Assembly: GCA_964019335.1 (NCBI GenBank)
Contig: OZ025672.1
Location: forward strand, 310,001-374,000
Source: Diplonema japonicum
Lineage: Eukaryota > Euglenozoa > Diplonemea > Diplonemida > Diplonemidae
Direction: 5' to 3'
Length of the DNA stretch: 64,000 nucleotides
Below the pieces are notes generated by a model. The model saw only the letters and a program-made list of their open reading frames with translations, did not search any database and was not told the DNA's origin. A program made the position numbers and the translations under genes. This document shows, in pieces, positions 46,674 to 57,537 of this stretch. The stretch's first letter is position 1, and each line of letters begins with the position of its first letter.

Positions 46674-49669
46674 TCAACTATGACAAACCTGGACAGTGAT
46701 AATGTTCCTGAGATATGGGTTGTGGACGTGCTTGATCCTGTTTGCAAAGACTAACGTGGAGACAGTTTCAGAAATGTTGGAGTTGCTGTTGCTCGGGCAG
46801 ATACAAGCGAACAGCACAGTCTTCGAGTTCCCTCCCAGGGCCTCTTGCAAGATCATGGTCAGTTTGGAGTTTCTGTAAGGAACGAACTTCTTGGCAGCCG
46901 CCTTCGGCTGTGACAACGATGCCACTACGTCACCCAAGGCGGAGAGGCTCTTGTTGATCATCTGGGCTTCCTTCAAACGGTCCCCTTTGGACAGGGACAC
47001 CTTTACCCTCTCGCTGCCCGCGAGGTCTACGAACGTTAGCTTCGATGTCGTTTCAACCTAAAGGAGGAAAAAAAAAAAAAAAAAGGCTTCAACGAAGAAC
47101 AATGCACACGCATACATTTTCGTGTCGCAGTTTAATGTTGATCGTGAACACTGCATGCGAACGGGACGAGTGGGGGTTCATCAACGTGCTGTGAACCTGT
47201 CTCTGCGAATTTCCGTGCTTCAGCAACCCCAACGTCTCTGCTGTGTTGTGAACCAAATGGTCACTGCAAGTTATCTGCAGCCCCGAGGGCAGCTGGTGCA
47301 GTTCGCATTTCTTCTGCTCTGGTGTCAACAGGTCTCTCAACGTGTCTAGATACAGCTCGACCATCGAACATCTAGAAGGAGTTTTTCGTTTATATTTTTG
47401 TTCTCTTTTTTATTTTTTTTTACCTGAATTCAAACTCGCACCCTGTTCTCGAGATGTACATAAACAGCTCTTCAATGGCTCTCGGGAGCACTCCCATTCC
47501 CTTTCGTGGTGCAGAGGTGTCACCCATGATGGTGTACGTCTTCCCGCTCCCTGTCTGACCGTAAGCCATGACACATACGTTGAAGCCGTCTAGTGTCGAC
47601 TGCAGCAGCGGGCGGATCTCAGCAAAGACTTCCTCCTGTGAGGCCTCTGGCTTCAACGCCCTGTAGTAGTGATACTCCTTTGTGCCTGTGGTTGGCGAGA
47701 CCACTGTCACCGACGACGAGTCGGTGATAGACGCAACTCCCCTTTCTGCAGCCTCCTCTTCTCCTGTTCCTTGGTCTGACGGTAGGAGCGGGCGCTGCCT
47801 TACGATAGCTCTGATGGAGCCCTTGATGTCTTCCAGTGTGTTGTGCAGATGCTTCCGCAGCGCGGTTTCCTTTTGGAGTGTTTGTGCCAAATTTTCGTTC
47901 TGCACTTTCATCGACTTCACCTTCTCAGCAAGCATTGCCTTTTCTGTGGTGGCATGCACCGTTTGCTTCGCCTCCTCAGAACGTAGCCCCGTCATGCTGC
48001 TCACGTACCCTTGCAGCTCCTCCAAGCTCTGAGATGCGCCAACCACAAATAGCTTGTTCTGCCCCGTTTCGTGCCTTGACCTCGCGAGGTTCGACTTCAG
48101 CTCTCGTACTTCGTTGTTCAGGGCAACCTTTTTAGCCTTAAGCTCTTCTAAGATCAAAGTCTGCTCCGTAAGTAGTTCCTCCTCTTCGTCCTCCCTTTGC
48201 CTCGACAGTTTCTCGATGTTCCGCATGAGCGCAGACTTTTCATCATCCCACTTCGAATCTGCGCATTCCCATTTCTTGTGTATTCTCATGAGGCTTTGGG
48301 GGTCAAGGTTCTTCGTAAGCAGAAGTTGCTTGTCAGCCTCCCACCCGCTGACCAGTTGCTGTTGCTTCCTCGTCCATTCGAAGTGTTCTTCTTCCCATTC
48401 CGCCATTCGCAGCCGCCGCTCTTCGCTCCACTCTTTTTTCATCAACTCGAGTTCGTGCTCCAGATTGCGCTTTGACTTGTCCAAGTCGTTGCACTTATAG
48501 AGCAGCTGCTGGACCTCGCCATCAGGTTCATGAAAAGACTGAGGCAGCGACGGGGGCATAGACTGTGCCAGGGGGGCAGGGGTGTGCTGTGCGCTTGTCG
48601 GCGATGAACGTATCCACTTCTCGATGGCGGGCGAAATGCTCCTGTTGTCATGCGGGACTGACTTCTGCGTCTTCTCAAGCTGGGAAGCTGTTACCTTGTT
48701 CTCGACACGCAGAGCTTCGTTCTCGATGCGGAGCTCTTTGATCTTAGCTTCAAGCAAGGCTGGGGATGGGGGCCTCGAGGACAGCACTCCGGGGTGGGAC
48801 AGCTGCTCGGTTCCAACCCACGACGGGTGCAAGGGAGTACACAAAGAAGGCCCTTCGAGCAGCGACTCGGCCATGTTGGACATCCCAGGCGAGGTGGGTC
48901 TCCTGTTGCTGAGAACGTCATTGATGTTGGGGACAGGGCTGCGTACTTGTGCCTCTTGGATGAGCTGTTCTTGGAGCCGGATCTGGTCGTTGTTCAGCCC
49001 CATCCGCAGATTAGGCCGCCACTGTTCCTGTTGCACAGGTATGGGGGCAGGAGGAGAGTGAGTCGGAAGGCCGCTGGGGGGTAGTGCCGGGGATGACCGA
49101 GGAGATGCGGTAGGGAGAGGGCGAAGGGGTGAGATCTCACGTGTGTCTCTTGTGTCCCTTTCGACCATGGAAGACCGCCTTGTGGTGAGGGCGGGGGAAG
49201 ATGAAGTGCCGGGCGGCATGCCTTCCTCGATCTCAGGGTCGTGGAAGCGGGGGGTGATGCTGCGTGCTGCCGGTGGAGGAGGTGTCACCCTGCCAGCAGA
49301 GCCTCTGTACGGAGGGATGGTCGGAGATGCAACGCCAGCATTCTTGTGAGCGGGCGACATGGAGGTAACGCGTGTGGGCTGCTGATGATACTGATGTTGA
49401 TGTTGCTGCTGGTCCCCAATCTTGTGCATGCGGAGCATCATACCGGCATGCAGGTTGAAGTTACCGCCCTTCATCCCCACGACAAGAGGTATCCCTTCAG
49501 AAGTTCGCAGCTCGAATTCCTCTGGCCGCATGGATGTGAACTTCCCTAACGTCCTCTTAATCTTCTCCACTTTCATGCTTTGCAGGTCCTTCTCCTCTAG
49601 CATCATCTTGAACTTCCGTCCACTCCATTCAGCGACCACGCTGAAGGCCACCCTCCCGTCATCCACCAT
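46674..49669 (-). CDS. Kinesin-14-type C-terminal motor
   Basis: Three exons (47424-49669, 47116-47371, 46674-47057) with 52-base and 58-base GT-AG introns give 961 residues. The motor is C-terminal: P-loop AYGQTGSGKTYTIMG (about residue 705), switch I SSRSH, switch II VDLAGSERVKVS, and LSALGDVVASL. Before it lie a coiled-coil stalk (about 310-650), a Pro/Ser-rich linker and an N-terminal domain (1-85) that reads like a ubiquitin-like or RA-like fold (VEKIKRTLGKFTSM, EFELRTSEGIPL). C-terminal-motor kinesins are minus-end directed and act in spindles or cilia. The neck directly before the motor lacks an obvious GNIRV motif; SIRAIVRQRP takes its place. Cargo is unknown. Confidence 0.9.
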
Positions 49670-49802
49670 GCTGTTTCGTTACTTTAGAAAATGTTCTGTG
49701 CTGTTACACTGCAGTGTTCAACTGCGCATTTTAGTGTTACCGCCTGAGGTGGTAGGTTGGTATTTAGCGCAGGCTTGGAAAGAATGCTATAAACATATGT
49801 TA

Positions 49803-50572
49803 TTATTTCTTTCCCTGCGCACCAAGGAAAGTCTGCAGCTGGCTGGTGAGCTGGTGGTTCGCCTTTCGGAGAAATGTAACATCATCTTGGTGCTTCCGCT
49901 CCGCCTCCTTCCGTTGTTCAACCTGGGGAAATAAAAGGATATGGTTCCCTCCGTTTCTTCACATACCTCTTGCTGGTGGATTGCATCGCATTTTGCGTGA
50001 AGCTCTGCGTTGGCTCGCTCGAGCTCATCAGCACGCCGTTCAAGCATTCGGATTTTAGTTTGCATATCGACTTTGCCTTGTTCTGCAAGAAGAGCTTTCC
50101 GCATGCCGAATGCGATGCTGCTCTCATACAAGGTTTTGAAAGCCTTTATGGTCATCCGCGATTCGTCACGAACACGAAGGAGGAGAAGACCACGTTCTGC
50201 ACATGAGACTGTTACCTGTCGTATCAGTTCGTCAAAGCACTGCGAGTACAGTTCCTCCCTCACTGGGCAGATCCCTGTTTCCCGTGCTTGGCCTTTGCTG
50301 AGACGTGCGTCCAGTTGTTCCTGTAAATTGATGACGTCCAGTCGTGTAGCTGGCGTACTGCCGACGTACTGTGTCCAGATTTGCGTCCCTGTCTCCCACT
50401 CCCTTGGGGGCAATATTGTGTTTAAAATGTCTTCTGTCTGAGTGGTCGGCTTGTCGACAGGCGGTAGCCTCCCCTTTGCCGCACCACCTTTTCTCTTCAG
50501 TTCCCTCACCTCCGCCAACAACACAGGGTTGTCATACTTCACCAACGACGATGTGGGGCCTGCTGTCGGCAT
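49803..50572 (-). CDS. DNALI1: Axonemal inner-arm dynein light chain p28
   Basis: Two exons, 49967-50572 and 49803-49922, around a 44-base intron (GTATG...CCCAG, 49923-49966), giving 241 residues. It matches the p28/DNALI1 family along its whole length: ILNTILPPREWE, STPATRLDVINLQEQLD, ARETGICPVREELYSQCF, ERGLLLLRVRDESRMTIKAF and a coiled-coil end (QRKEAERKHQDDVTFLRKAN). The protein forms part of inner dynein arms with actin and a dynein heavy chain, so the organism has a motile cilium. On the coding strand a 35-base A run ends 15 bases before the ATG, followed by CAG. The frame open further upstream is only low-complexity sequence. Confidence 0.97.
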
Positions 50573-50586
50573 TTTCTTTCTTTGCT

Positions 50587-50622
<36 letters not shown>

Positions 50623-51195
50623 CCTTCCCCCCTTCTCCACCCCGCTGGATAAATGTGGTTTTTCCGCAGTAATTTTGTAAAGGGGGGGAAAGAAGAAAGA
50701 ACAAAACGAATTGTAATTGTAAAAAAAGAGAGCGACAGAAAGGACGAAGCAAAAGGGATGGGGAATGAGAAGAAAAAAAAAAAAAAAAACAACTCTCCAA
50801 TATTTAAAAAACACACACACGACACACACCCTTTTTTTTTCATTTTCCTTTTTTCACATCTTCATTTTATTTTCCCGAGGCATTAACAAAAAAAAATGAG
50901 TCGAAAGAAAAGAAGAAATCTCCCGCGCTGCCGATTCTCTTTTCTCCCTCGCCCCCTCCCCCCCCCCTCCCCCTTCCTATCCCCCTTCGCTACCCCCTTT
51001 GCTTACTACTCGCTATTATTTCGTTCTTCCCCACATTTTCTTTTTGTTTCGCGTCGGGAATATGTATATCCTCCCCCCTCCCCCCTCCGCATGCATACAA
51101 TAATAATAAAAAAAGCGATGTACCGGTTTCTATTATTTGATCACTTTAGTCTTAAGTTTAGAAAAGAAAAAAAAGGGGGGGGGGGAATCTTCTAT
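50573..51195. other. Intergenic with T35 (A35 on coding strand)
   Basis: About 620 bases between the TBC gene stop and the p28 start. It holds a 35-base T run (50588-50622), further A runs near 50774 and C-rich stretches near 50950-51080. No gene is supported. Confidence 0.55.
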
Positions 51196-52539
51196 TTAAT
51201 TGTACTCGTCAGGCGGAGGATAGAGTTGTTGAAAAAGGTACGCATTCGAGATGAGCTCTGCGATATCGGTGTCGTTGAAATGTGCCGTCGGAGGTGTGAG
51301 GAGGAAAGGGATGAGCTCGCAGAAAGGGAGCTTTGTGAGCTGCGGGGAGAACCTGCTCAGCAGCGCCAAGCAGACATAGACATGCAGAACTGGATAGTCA
51401 TCACCCTCGCAAATGTATGTGTCCCACAGACGAAGCAGAGGTACTGTTGAAATCTCGCGGAGGAAGAGGCAGTTTATCCATTTGAAAGCAAACTCGACCA
51501 AAGCTACGTTTTCCTCCTTCAAGTGAGTGTGAAGCTTCGGATCGGCCTTCTCAAGGAGAGCGTCCAACAGCCTGAGCTTCGACTGTATCCCAGGCTGTGC
51601 CTCTGTGAAATGGTCCTGAATATTGTGCAGCATCGCTGTGAAACACCAGAACACATCAGCCTCAAGTGATTTCAAGAAATACTCGTCTGCTTCCAGCACC
51701 GTTTCTATCCGACGCTCTACCTCGTTCGCCTGTCCGAGCAAATCGGTCATTTCGATGGCTGATGACATAAAAGCAAGCAAGAATGGTGTGAGCAGGTCAT
51801 TCATACCCTGCACGTAGCCTGCGGCGGGGTGTCGTAGTGACCACATGAACAACACGCGCTCCATGATGTCTTGGATAGGCTGTAATGACAGCATTGGTAT
51901 CTTAGGATTCGTCCTAGGTATGTCTTTCTTAAGAAGATACAAAATCTTTGAGGTCTCCCTTGACGGGCTTTGTACCGCTGCTTCATAGTACGTCTCCACA
52001 CAGTCGTGGTACTGCGTCCGCTTGGTGACAAGGTCCTCGCATCTCCGTTCTTTTTGAAGTGATAGGTAGCATGAGAGTAGTTGCCAGCACAGGCCACGGT
52101 GTTTAGAGGGGATACCACCCCAGCAAACGCTGCGTAATCCTGTTTTCATGGTGTTGCCGAGTTCTAAAGGCCCGTCGGAATTGAGGTACATATCGATTTT
52201 CATAATTTGTTTTTCCTCTTCGTTGACTTCGTCGGGGAGTTCCTTTTTCGGTATCACCAAAGGATACGGGGACATCGGATCCCCCGCCTCCCCGACCCCT
52301 GCCTTCCCGATTCGAACAGGTGAAGGTGGAACGACTTGTAGAGTGCTTCCCTTTTTTTGTGCGCCCTTCCACACTTCTTCATCGTCGTAAGACGTCTCTT
52401 CATCGCTGAAAAGCCCTGCAGGTGCCGCCTCAGTCCAATCGTCGTCACCTGGGAGCATCTTCTTAATGTGTTTCGGCAGTTCTTTGCATTTTCCATCTTC
52501 GCCCTTAAACGCTTTCTTTAAAAAACTTAGTCCGACCAT
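51196..52539 (-). CDS. TBC-domain Rab GTPase-activating protein, TBC1D22-like
   Basis: A 447-residue protein with a disordered acidic N-terminus (1-115) and a TBC domain (about 125-425). GIPSKHRGLCWQLLSCYL opens the domain. KKDIPRTNPKIPM carries the arginine finger, and GYVQGMNDLLTPF the glutamine finger. LEADVFWCF, AQPGIQSKLRLLD and LLRLWDTYI follow in family order. DIPRTNP and the RHPAAGYVQG spacing are typical of the TBC1D22 subgroup, linked to the Golgi in animals. It should stimulate GTP hydrolysis on a Rab; the Rab cannot be told from sequence. GTCAG lies just before the ATG. Confidence 0.92.
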   Translation of the reverse strand: MVGLSFLKKAFKGEDGKCKELPKHIKKMLPGDDDWTEAAPAGLFSDEETSYDDEEVWKGAQKKGSTLQVVPPSPVRIGKAGVGEAGDPMSPYPLVIPKKELPDEVNEEEKQIMKIDMYLNSDGPLELGNTMKTGLRSVCWGGIPSKHRGLCWQLLSCYLSLQKERRCEDLVTKRTQYHDCVETYYEAAVQSPSRETSKILYLLKKDIPRTNPKIPMLSLQPIQDIMERVLFMWSLRHPAAGYVQGMNDLLTPFLLAFMSSAIEMTDLLGQANEVERRIETVLEADEYFLKSLEADVFWCFTAMLHNIQDHFTEAQPGIQSKLRLLDALLEKADPKLHTHLKEENVALVEFAFKWINCLFLREISTVPLLRLWDTYICEGDDYPVLHVYVCLALLSRFSPQLTKLPFCELIPFLLTPPTAHFNDTDIAELISNAYLFQQLYPPPDEYN

Positions 52540-52617
52540 TCATCTGACTACCCCGCACCTTGGATGTGATTGGAGAGGGTAAGAGCAGTGGGAGGGGGGG
52601 AAATAAGAACTGTTGAT

Positions 52618-55046
52618 TCACGTGTTGTCTGTGGCCATCTGCTTATCAAGGTGTACGCCCATCTCGCTGAGCATGTTTGACACCGGACCGCTCGCACCTT
52701 CTTGTGACTTGATACTCTCCAGGAAATTCTGCAGGAGGTTGGTGGCCTCTCCCTCCACGTCCACTCTCCCCATCGAATCGTGCGTGCTCAGCTCCTCGTT
52801 CAGTTTTTTCATGTACTCCTGCGCTGCAGTCAGCGCTTCTTCGCCCCCTGGACCCATGTCCACGTCTTTGATGTCTCCAAAACCTCCATCTTCCTCCTCC
52901 TCCTCCTCTTCTTCTTCTTCTTCTTCACCCGCTGTACCCATATCTTGAACACGCAAGAGCCTTCTTCGTGCCGCCCAAAACTTCTCTGCGTTGTACGTCC
53001 TGTGCGTTGCTTTGCACTGTTTTGTCTTCGGCATACCATTTCTGCTCTCTTGGCGGCACGTAGTCGTCGCCGTCTTCCTCCTCCATCTCAGGGTCCTCAA
53101 GCTCATATGCGTGCTTGGGGCTTTGAAGGGGCCCACGGGCAGCCTGTTAGAAAAAGAAGGATTTTGTAAAGTTCAAAAAGGTATACCTTTTTTGCATGTT
53201 TTGCTTGCTGCTCCAAAGACTTCCTTACAGAGCTCTCGATGTCCTCCTGCTTCGGAGGCACGAGCGGGGGCAGGTCATCGTCGTCGGTGTTCTGTTTGGC
53301 ACCCTTCTTCGACTTCTCCGTCTCGACACCACTGTAGTCGGACTCGCGGTCGATGAACTTCGACACGGCCTGCACAGTGTCAGAGAGGTCCTTAAATGCT
53401 TGCACTTCTGCTGTGGACTGTGCTTTGGAATGTTCCTCTGCTGCCAGCTTCTCGGAAAGCTTGTCGTCGAACTTCTTTGCAAGCATCTCGTCCATGTCCT
53501 TCGCGTCGATGTTCATCCACTGCTCGCTGTCGTCGTCTCGCAGTTCATACACAACCTCCTTCGGGACTGCCTTCCCTGTTCGCAGCTCGTACCTCTTCAG
53601 CACCGCATTCACCACCATGTCAAACCTGCCGAACTTCCCTTTATTCGTAAACACGTGGACTTCTTCCGGCACCCCCTCCTCACACCACGGCGCGACGTGT
53701 TTTGGCTTCACAACCTCCTCAACCTCCTTGACAACCTCAGAAGCGCTTGCCACACCCTCCTCAGTGGCCTCAGCTTTTGCAACGTGGGTAATCGGGCCGT
53801 TCTTCGCAATGTAAAATTCCTCCGCTTGCTTAATCTTCTCCTTCCACAGGGCGCTCCCTTCTATCTCGTCACCGAAGTACCCGATTCTCACAAGTTTCTT
53901 GAGGTACGCGCCGAAAGGATCTTCGTCACCATTTTTCTTTGTTAACACCTTCTGCTCTTTGGCCTTTCTTGTCCGTGCACGTTCCGCCTCAAGACTGGCC
54001 TGGTCACTAACGAGCGACGCATCCTTAGGTGGCTGAGGAGGTTCTTCAGCTTTGGGCTCCTTCACGACGGGAATTGGTGCAGGTGTCGAAGTGGGGGCAG
54101 CTAAGAGGGCTGCTCGGTATGCAGCCTCAAACCCACACGCGAGCTTTGCACCCATGAGATGCCTCTTGTAAGAAGCATCAGTCTTGAAAGGGAGATCGAA
54201 GGAGTCGGGGGGCTGGAACTGCTGCTGTGAAAGCATTGCGTGTAGAATCTTGGTAGTGCGGACCATGCAAGTGGAGGTGCCCACCTTTTTAGGTCCGAAG
54301 GTCTTGAGCGACCGCATGTGCTTGGCGTGTGAGGGGTCACGTTTACATAGCGTGGTGACAGCTTTGGAGATGAGCTGGGGGCACTCCGTCAGGGCCACGG
54401 CAATGGGTGTGGGAAGGACCATTTTCACATGGTGAGATTGGGTAGCAGCGGCAGAGTTGGGAAAAGTGCCAATGCGGGTGTCGAGGCAAGTCTGGATGTC
54501 CGAAGAGTGCAGGTCGGTGATGTTGCTGCGTCGAATTGCGGAGACCGCAGAGCGGAGGTCGAGAGGTGGGCAGTCTGCTGCAGAGTCGGGTGTCACGGCC
54601 TGCATTGAGTAACACTGACCGGGGTGGAGGGGCGCTGGCGGGATGATGAGAACCTTCTTTTCTTTAATAAAAACCCTGTTGTCCATGCCGTCTGGGTCCA
54701 TCCATTCAGGCAGCAGCTCAGCAGCCTCAACAAGCAAGAACTGCCCATCGCTGTCCACCATATGCACAAACAACCCATCTTCGCCAGAGATCAGTACCAA
54801 TAGTGAGACGACGAACCACTCATCGTCGATACTCTCGCCATACTCCAAGCAGCCCTCAAGGCATGGGACCCCATCCCGCTCGCCCTCCTCCAAGTAGAAG
54901 CGGTCCACGTGCCATAGGTACTCCTCGCAGTGCTTTTCCACTTTTTTCTGTATCCGTGTCTTCAGTGTTGCTGGCTCGACAGTCTCTTCGGAAGAAAAGA
55001 CCGCGAAGTGAACGACCCCATCCAGGATCCGTTGGTCTGCATCCAT
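52618..55046 (-). CDS. ECD: Ecdysoneless (ECD/SGT1 family) homologue
   Basis: Three exons (53187-55046, 53037-53143, 52618-52999) across 43-base and 37-base GT-AG introns give 782 residues. The N-terminal ECD signatures are YLWHVDRFYLEEGE, GESIDDEWFVVSLLV, DSDGQFLLVEAAELLP and WMDPDGMDNRVFI. The C-terminal box LLQNFLESIKSQEGASGPVS with NMLSEMG matches the end of the family. A run of 12 Glu lies between. ECD links the R2TP chaperone and the spliceosome component PRPF8 and affects the cell cycle in animals and fungi; that role is assumed here. Without the second intron (GTATG...CACAG) the frame would hit a stop at the Glu tract, which supports it. Confidence 0.9.
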
Positions 55047-55172
55047 GTTCTAAGCTCTGCCCCTGCCCTCTGTGTGATTCCTATTTCGTCAATTAAAATC
55101 AAAACCGGTCACAAAATGCTCAAAAAAAACTTCTCAACTATTGTATCCACAGAAGTGGCCGAAGACATATAT

Positions 55173-57020
55173 TTATCGAAACCCGCTGGCACCCCGCCAG
55201 TGGGTAGTGGTGACCTTTGCAGACTCGCCTGCTGCTCGTGGTTTGGCTTGTTCTGCCAGCCCCCTGATAGCGGTGATGCCGTAGGGTGAGTGGAGAACAC
55301 TCTGCCCGACACGCAGGGAGTGGATTTCTTCGTTGTCGCCCTTGCGGAACTCGGAGTATGTCTCGTGCCCTATGAACGGGGAGACTTGTGTGTTGTACTC
55401 ATCGGAACTGAGGATTTTTTTCGGCTGCTCTGCGAGACACACACCGCCTTCACCCTTAGTCATTCGCAGGGGCTCGATCGGCTCCTTCAGCAGTGGCGCA
55501 TGTGGCTTTGCGCTAACAGGCTTGATCGGCTTCAGCTTCTTGTGAACGGTTTGCTTCTGCCTCTGCCCAACAACCTGTGTCGGTGGAGAGGGCATGATCA
55601 TTATTCCGCTAGACCCCAACAATCGCATGTCCTTCCGCTGGCTTGCCATGTGCACCATCACTGCTTGATAGACATCTGGTGGGCACAGTTTACGTACCAT
55701 TCCTGCCACCACAGGGTCACCGGCACTCAGTTTCAGACACTCAATGTACTCCCTTATCGCAGCCGAAGGCTGTTGCAACATTAATAAACACTTCGCTCGA
55801 TTAATGTGGTGCATCGGCTCTTCGTTGCAGCACGCCAGCGCTTTTTCAAATTCCTTCTCCGCACGACCGTACTTCCCTTCGCTGTACAGTTTCGACCCCC
55901 ACGAGGCGTGCAGCTGCGACAGCCTCCAGACAGTCTCCCAGTCTGACGGGTGGTGGTCCAGGACAGTACGGAGGTCACAGAAGGATGCCTCGTGATCACC
56001 TATCATCTTAAGGCACTCTGCGCGTTGAAGCAAACTGTCTTTCTTCTTGGGATCCCATTTCAAGGCCTCGTCGCAGTAGTCTAGGGATTGGTGAAAGGAC
56101 CCCTTGGCGGCGAGCTCGAGGGCTATTCTGGTTAGGGTTTCAGCCAGCTGCGAAGCAGACCGTGCAGTGGCCATGCCACTCTTGTTGATGTTCTCGAAGA
56201 GGTCCTGCACGGCGGCAGTGTACTCTTGCTTGGCGGCGTGGCACGCGGAGCGCGTCTCATACAGCGAAGGGTCATGTGGGAATGCTGATATGCAGACGTC
56301 GAGCTTCTTCTCTGCATCGTTCCACCGTTCTTCTTCCATTGCGGTGACGGCTTCGTTCTTGAAACGGTTAAAGATCGCTTCGAAGGTCATCTCGAGTGAG
56401 GACACAAGCGGCAACTCGGGTGCGATGAGGAGGCACTTCTCCAGGTTAGTCTTCGCTTCCGAGAAGTTCTGGAGTTTGAGATAATACACAGTTTTGGCAA
56501 CCCACACGAAGGGCTGGCATTGTTCTGTACCTTCGCAAGCCTCTGCAGAGCGGAGGGACTCCTCCATCTTGCATAGCATGAAGAGGGTGAGAGAATGGTG
56601 TAGGCGAACGGGCTTGCTGTTTGGGGTGTACTGCAGTGCTGTGTCGAAGTACATCATTGCCTTTTCGAATCGAGAGCTGCTGAAGGCGAGCAACCCAAGA
56701 CAGTCCAAGAGCGCGGTGAGCCGCTGTTTGTGAGAAGGATCAGGCTCCCGCTCTAGGGAAATAGCTTTTTTATAATTCCCCACTGCACTCGAGAGGTCGC
56801 AGAGGTGGACGCAGCTCTCTGCTCGCGCGACGTACAAAATCGGTTCATCAGGGAGCAAAAAAACTGCTTTTGAAAAATGTTGAAATCCACCCACGTGGTC
56901 CATGTCCTTAATACACTGCAGCCCCTTCATGTAGTGCTCGTTGGCTTTTGTGCCGACTAGACCATTTTCCTCGTCTCGGGTTTCACTGTCTTCATTTTCC
57001 TTCTCTTCTTGTTGTGTCAT
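55173..57020 (-). CDS. Tetratricopeptide-repeat protein, TTC16-like
   Basis: A 615-residue protein from MTQQEEKENE, whose ATG follows directly on CACAG; an ATG 18 codons upstream lies in poly-pyrimidine DNA and is rejected. TPR motifs run from residue 25 to about 430 (for example GGFQHFSKAVFLLPDEPILY, RFEKAMMYFDTALQYTP, SFHQSLDYCDEALKWDP, YGRAEKEFEKALACCNEEP). LYVARAESCVHLCDLSSAVG closely parallels TTC16, a protein of ciliated cells. The last 150 residues are basic and unstructured. A scaffold for ciliary assembly fits its neighbours; the TTC16 link is tentative because TPRs converge easily. Confidence 0.8.
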   Translation of the reverse strand: MTQQEEKENEDSETRDEENGLVGTKANEHYMKGLQCIKDMDHVGGFQHFSKAVFLLPDEPILYVARAESCVHLCDLSSAVGNYKKAISLEREPDPSHKQRLTALLDCLGLLAFSSSRFEKAMMYFDTALQYTPNSKPVRLHHSLTLFMLCKMEESLRSAEACEGTEQCQPFVWVAKTVYYLKLQNFSEAKTNLEKCLLIAPELPLVSSLEMTFEAIFNRFKNEAVTAMEEERWNDAEKKLDVCISAFPHDPSLYETRSACHAAKQEYTAAVQDLFENINKSGMATARSASQLAETLTRIALELAAKGSFHQSLDYCDEALKWDPKKKDSLLQRAECLKMIGDHEASFCDLRTVLDHHPSDWETVWRLSQLHASWGSKLYSEGKYGRAEKEFEKALACCNEEPMHHINRAKCLLMLQQPSAAIREYIECLKLSAGDPVVAGMVRKLCPPDVYQAVMVHMASQRKDMRLLGSSGIMIMPSPPTQVVGQRQKQTVHKKLKPIKPVSAKPHAPLLKEPIEPLRMTKGEGGVCLAEQPKKILSSDEYNTQVSPFIGHETYSEFRKGDNEEIHSLRVGQSVLHSPYGITAIRGLAEQAKPRAAGESAKVTTTHWRGASGFR

Positions 57021-57537
57021 CTGTGACGGTGGTGAGGACTGACAAAAAAAGGAAAAAAAAAAAGACAGAAACAAAAAAGAGAGTACTCGGTTTTGTGGAG
57101 GAAGGGGTTTTTTCTTTTTTTGGGAGATAATGTCTGGAGTGCACTGCAGGCTGCCAAACGACCTTATTTCTTTTTTTTTTTTTTTTTAAAAGGGGAGAGA
57201 GAGCTGCAAAGAAGAAAAAAAAAAAAAAAAAAAAAAAGAGACCGGGAAAAAATAAAAGGGGGTAAAGAAAATAATACGAGAGTAAGAGTGAGTAAATACA
57301 CGGGAATGGAAAAGAGACCCTTAATTTCCCTTCTTTTTTTTTTTTCTCTTCTTCTTCTTCTTCTTCTTCTTCTGACTACAGCGTCCCGTAAGAGGTGACC
57401 CTTTGGCGGCGGGTTCGACACCGAAAGAAACAATACAGGGACTACTACATACATATCAACAACTAGAATTAAATCCATGTAGATAAAAAAAAAATTTAAA
57501 AAAAAAGGAGACTGAGTTGAAAACGAGGATTCCTCTA
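57021..57537. other. Intergenic, homopolymer-rich
   Basis: About 520 bases with T19 and A23 runs (57170-57237) and a (CTT)n stretch (57351-57373). GGGTTCGACACC near 57408 resembles a Pol III B box, but no tRNA stem fits around it. Confidence 0.5.

Noticed and set aside
57403-57419. GGGTTCGACACC, like a tRNA B box
   Set aside because: The flanking bases do not form a T stem and no A box or acceptor stem lies upstream.
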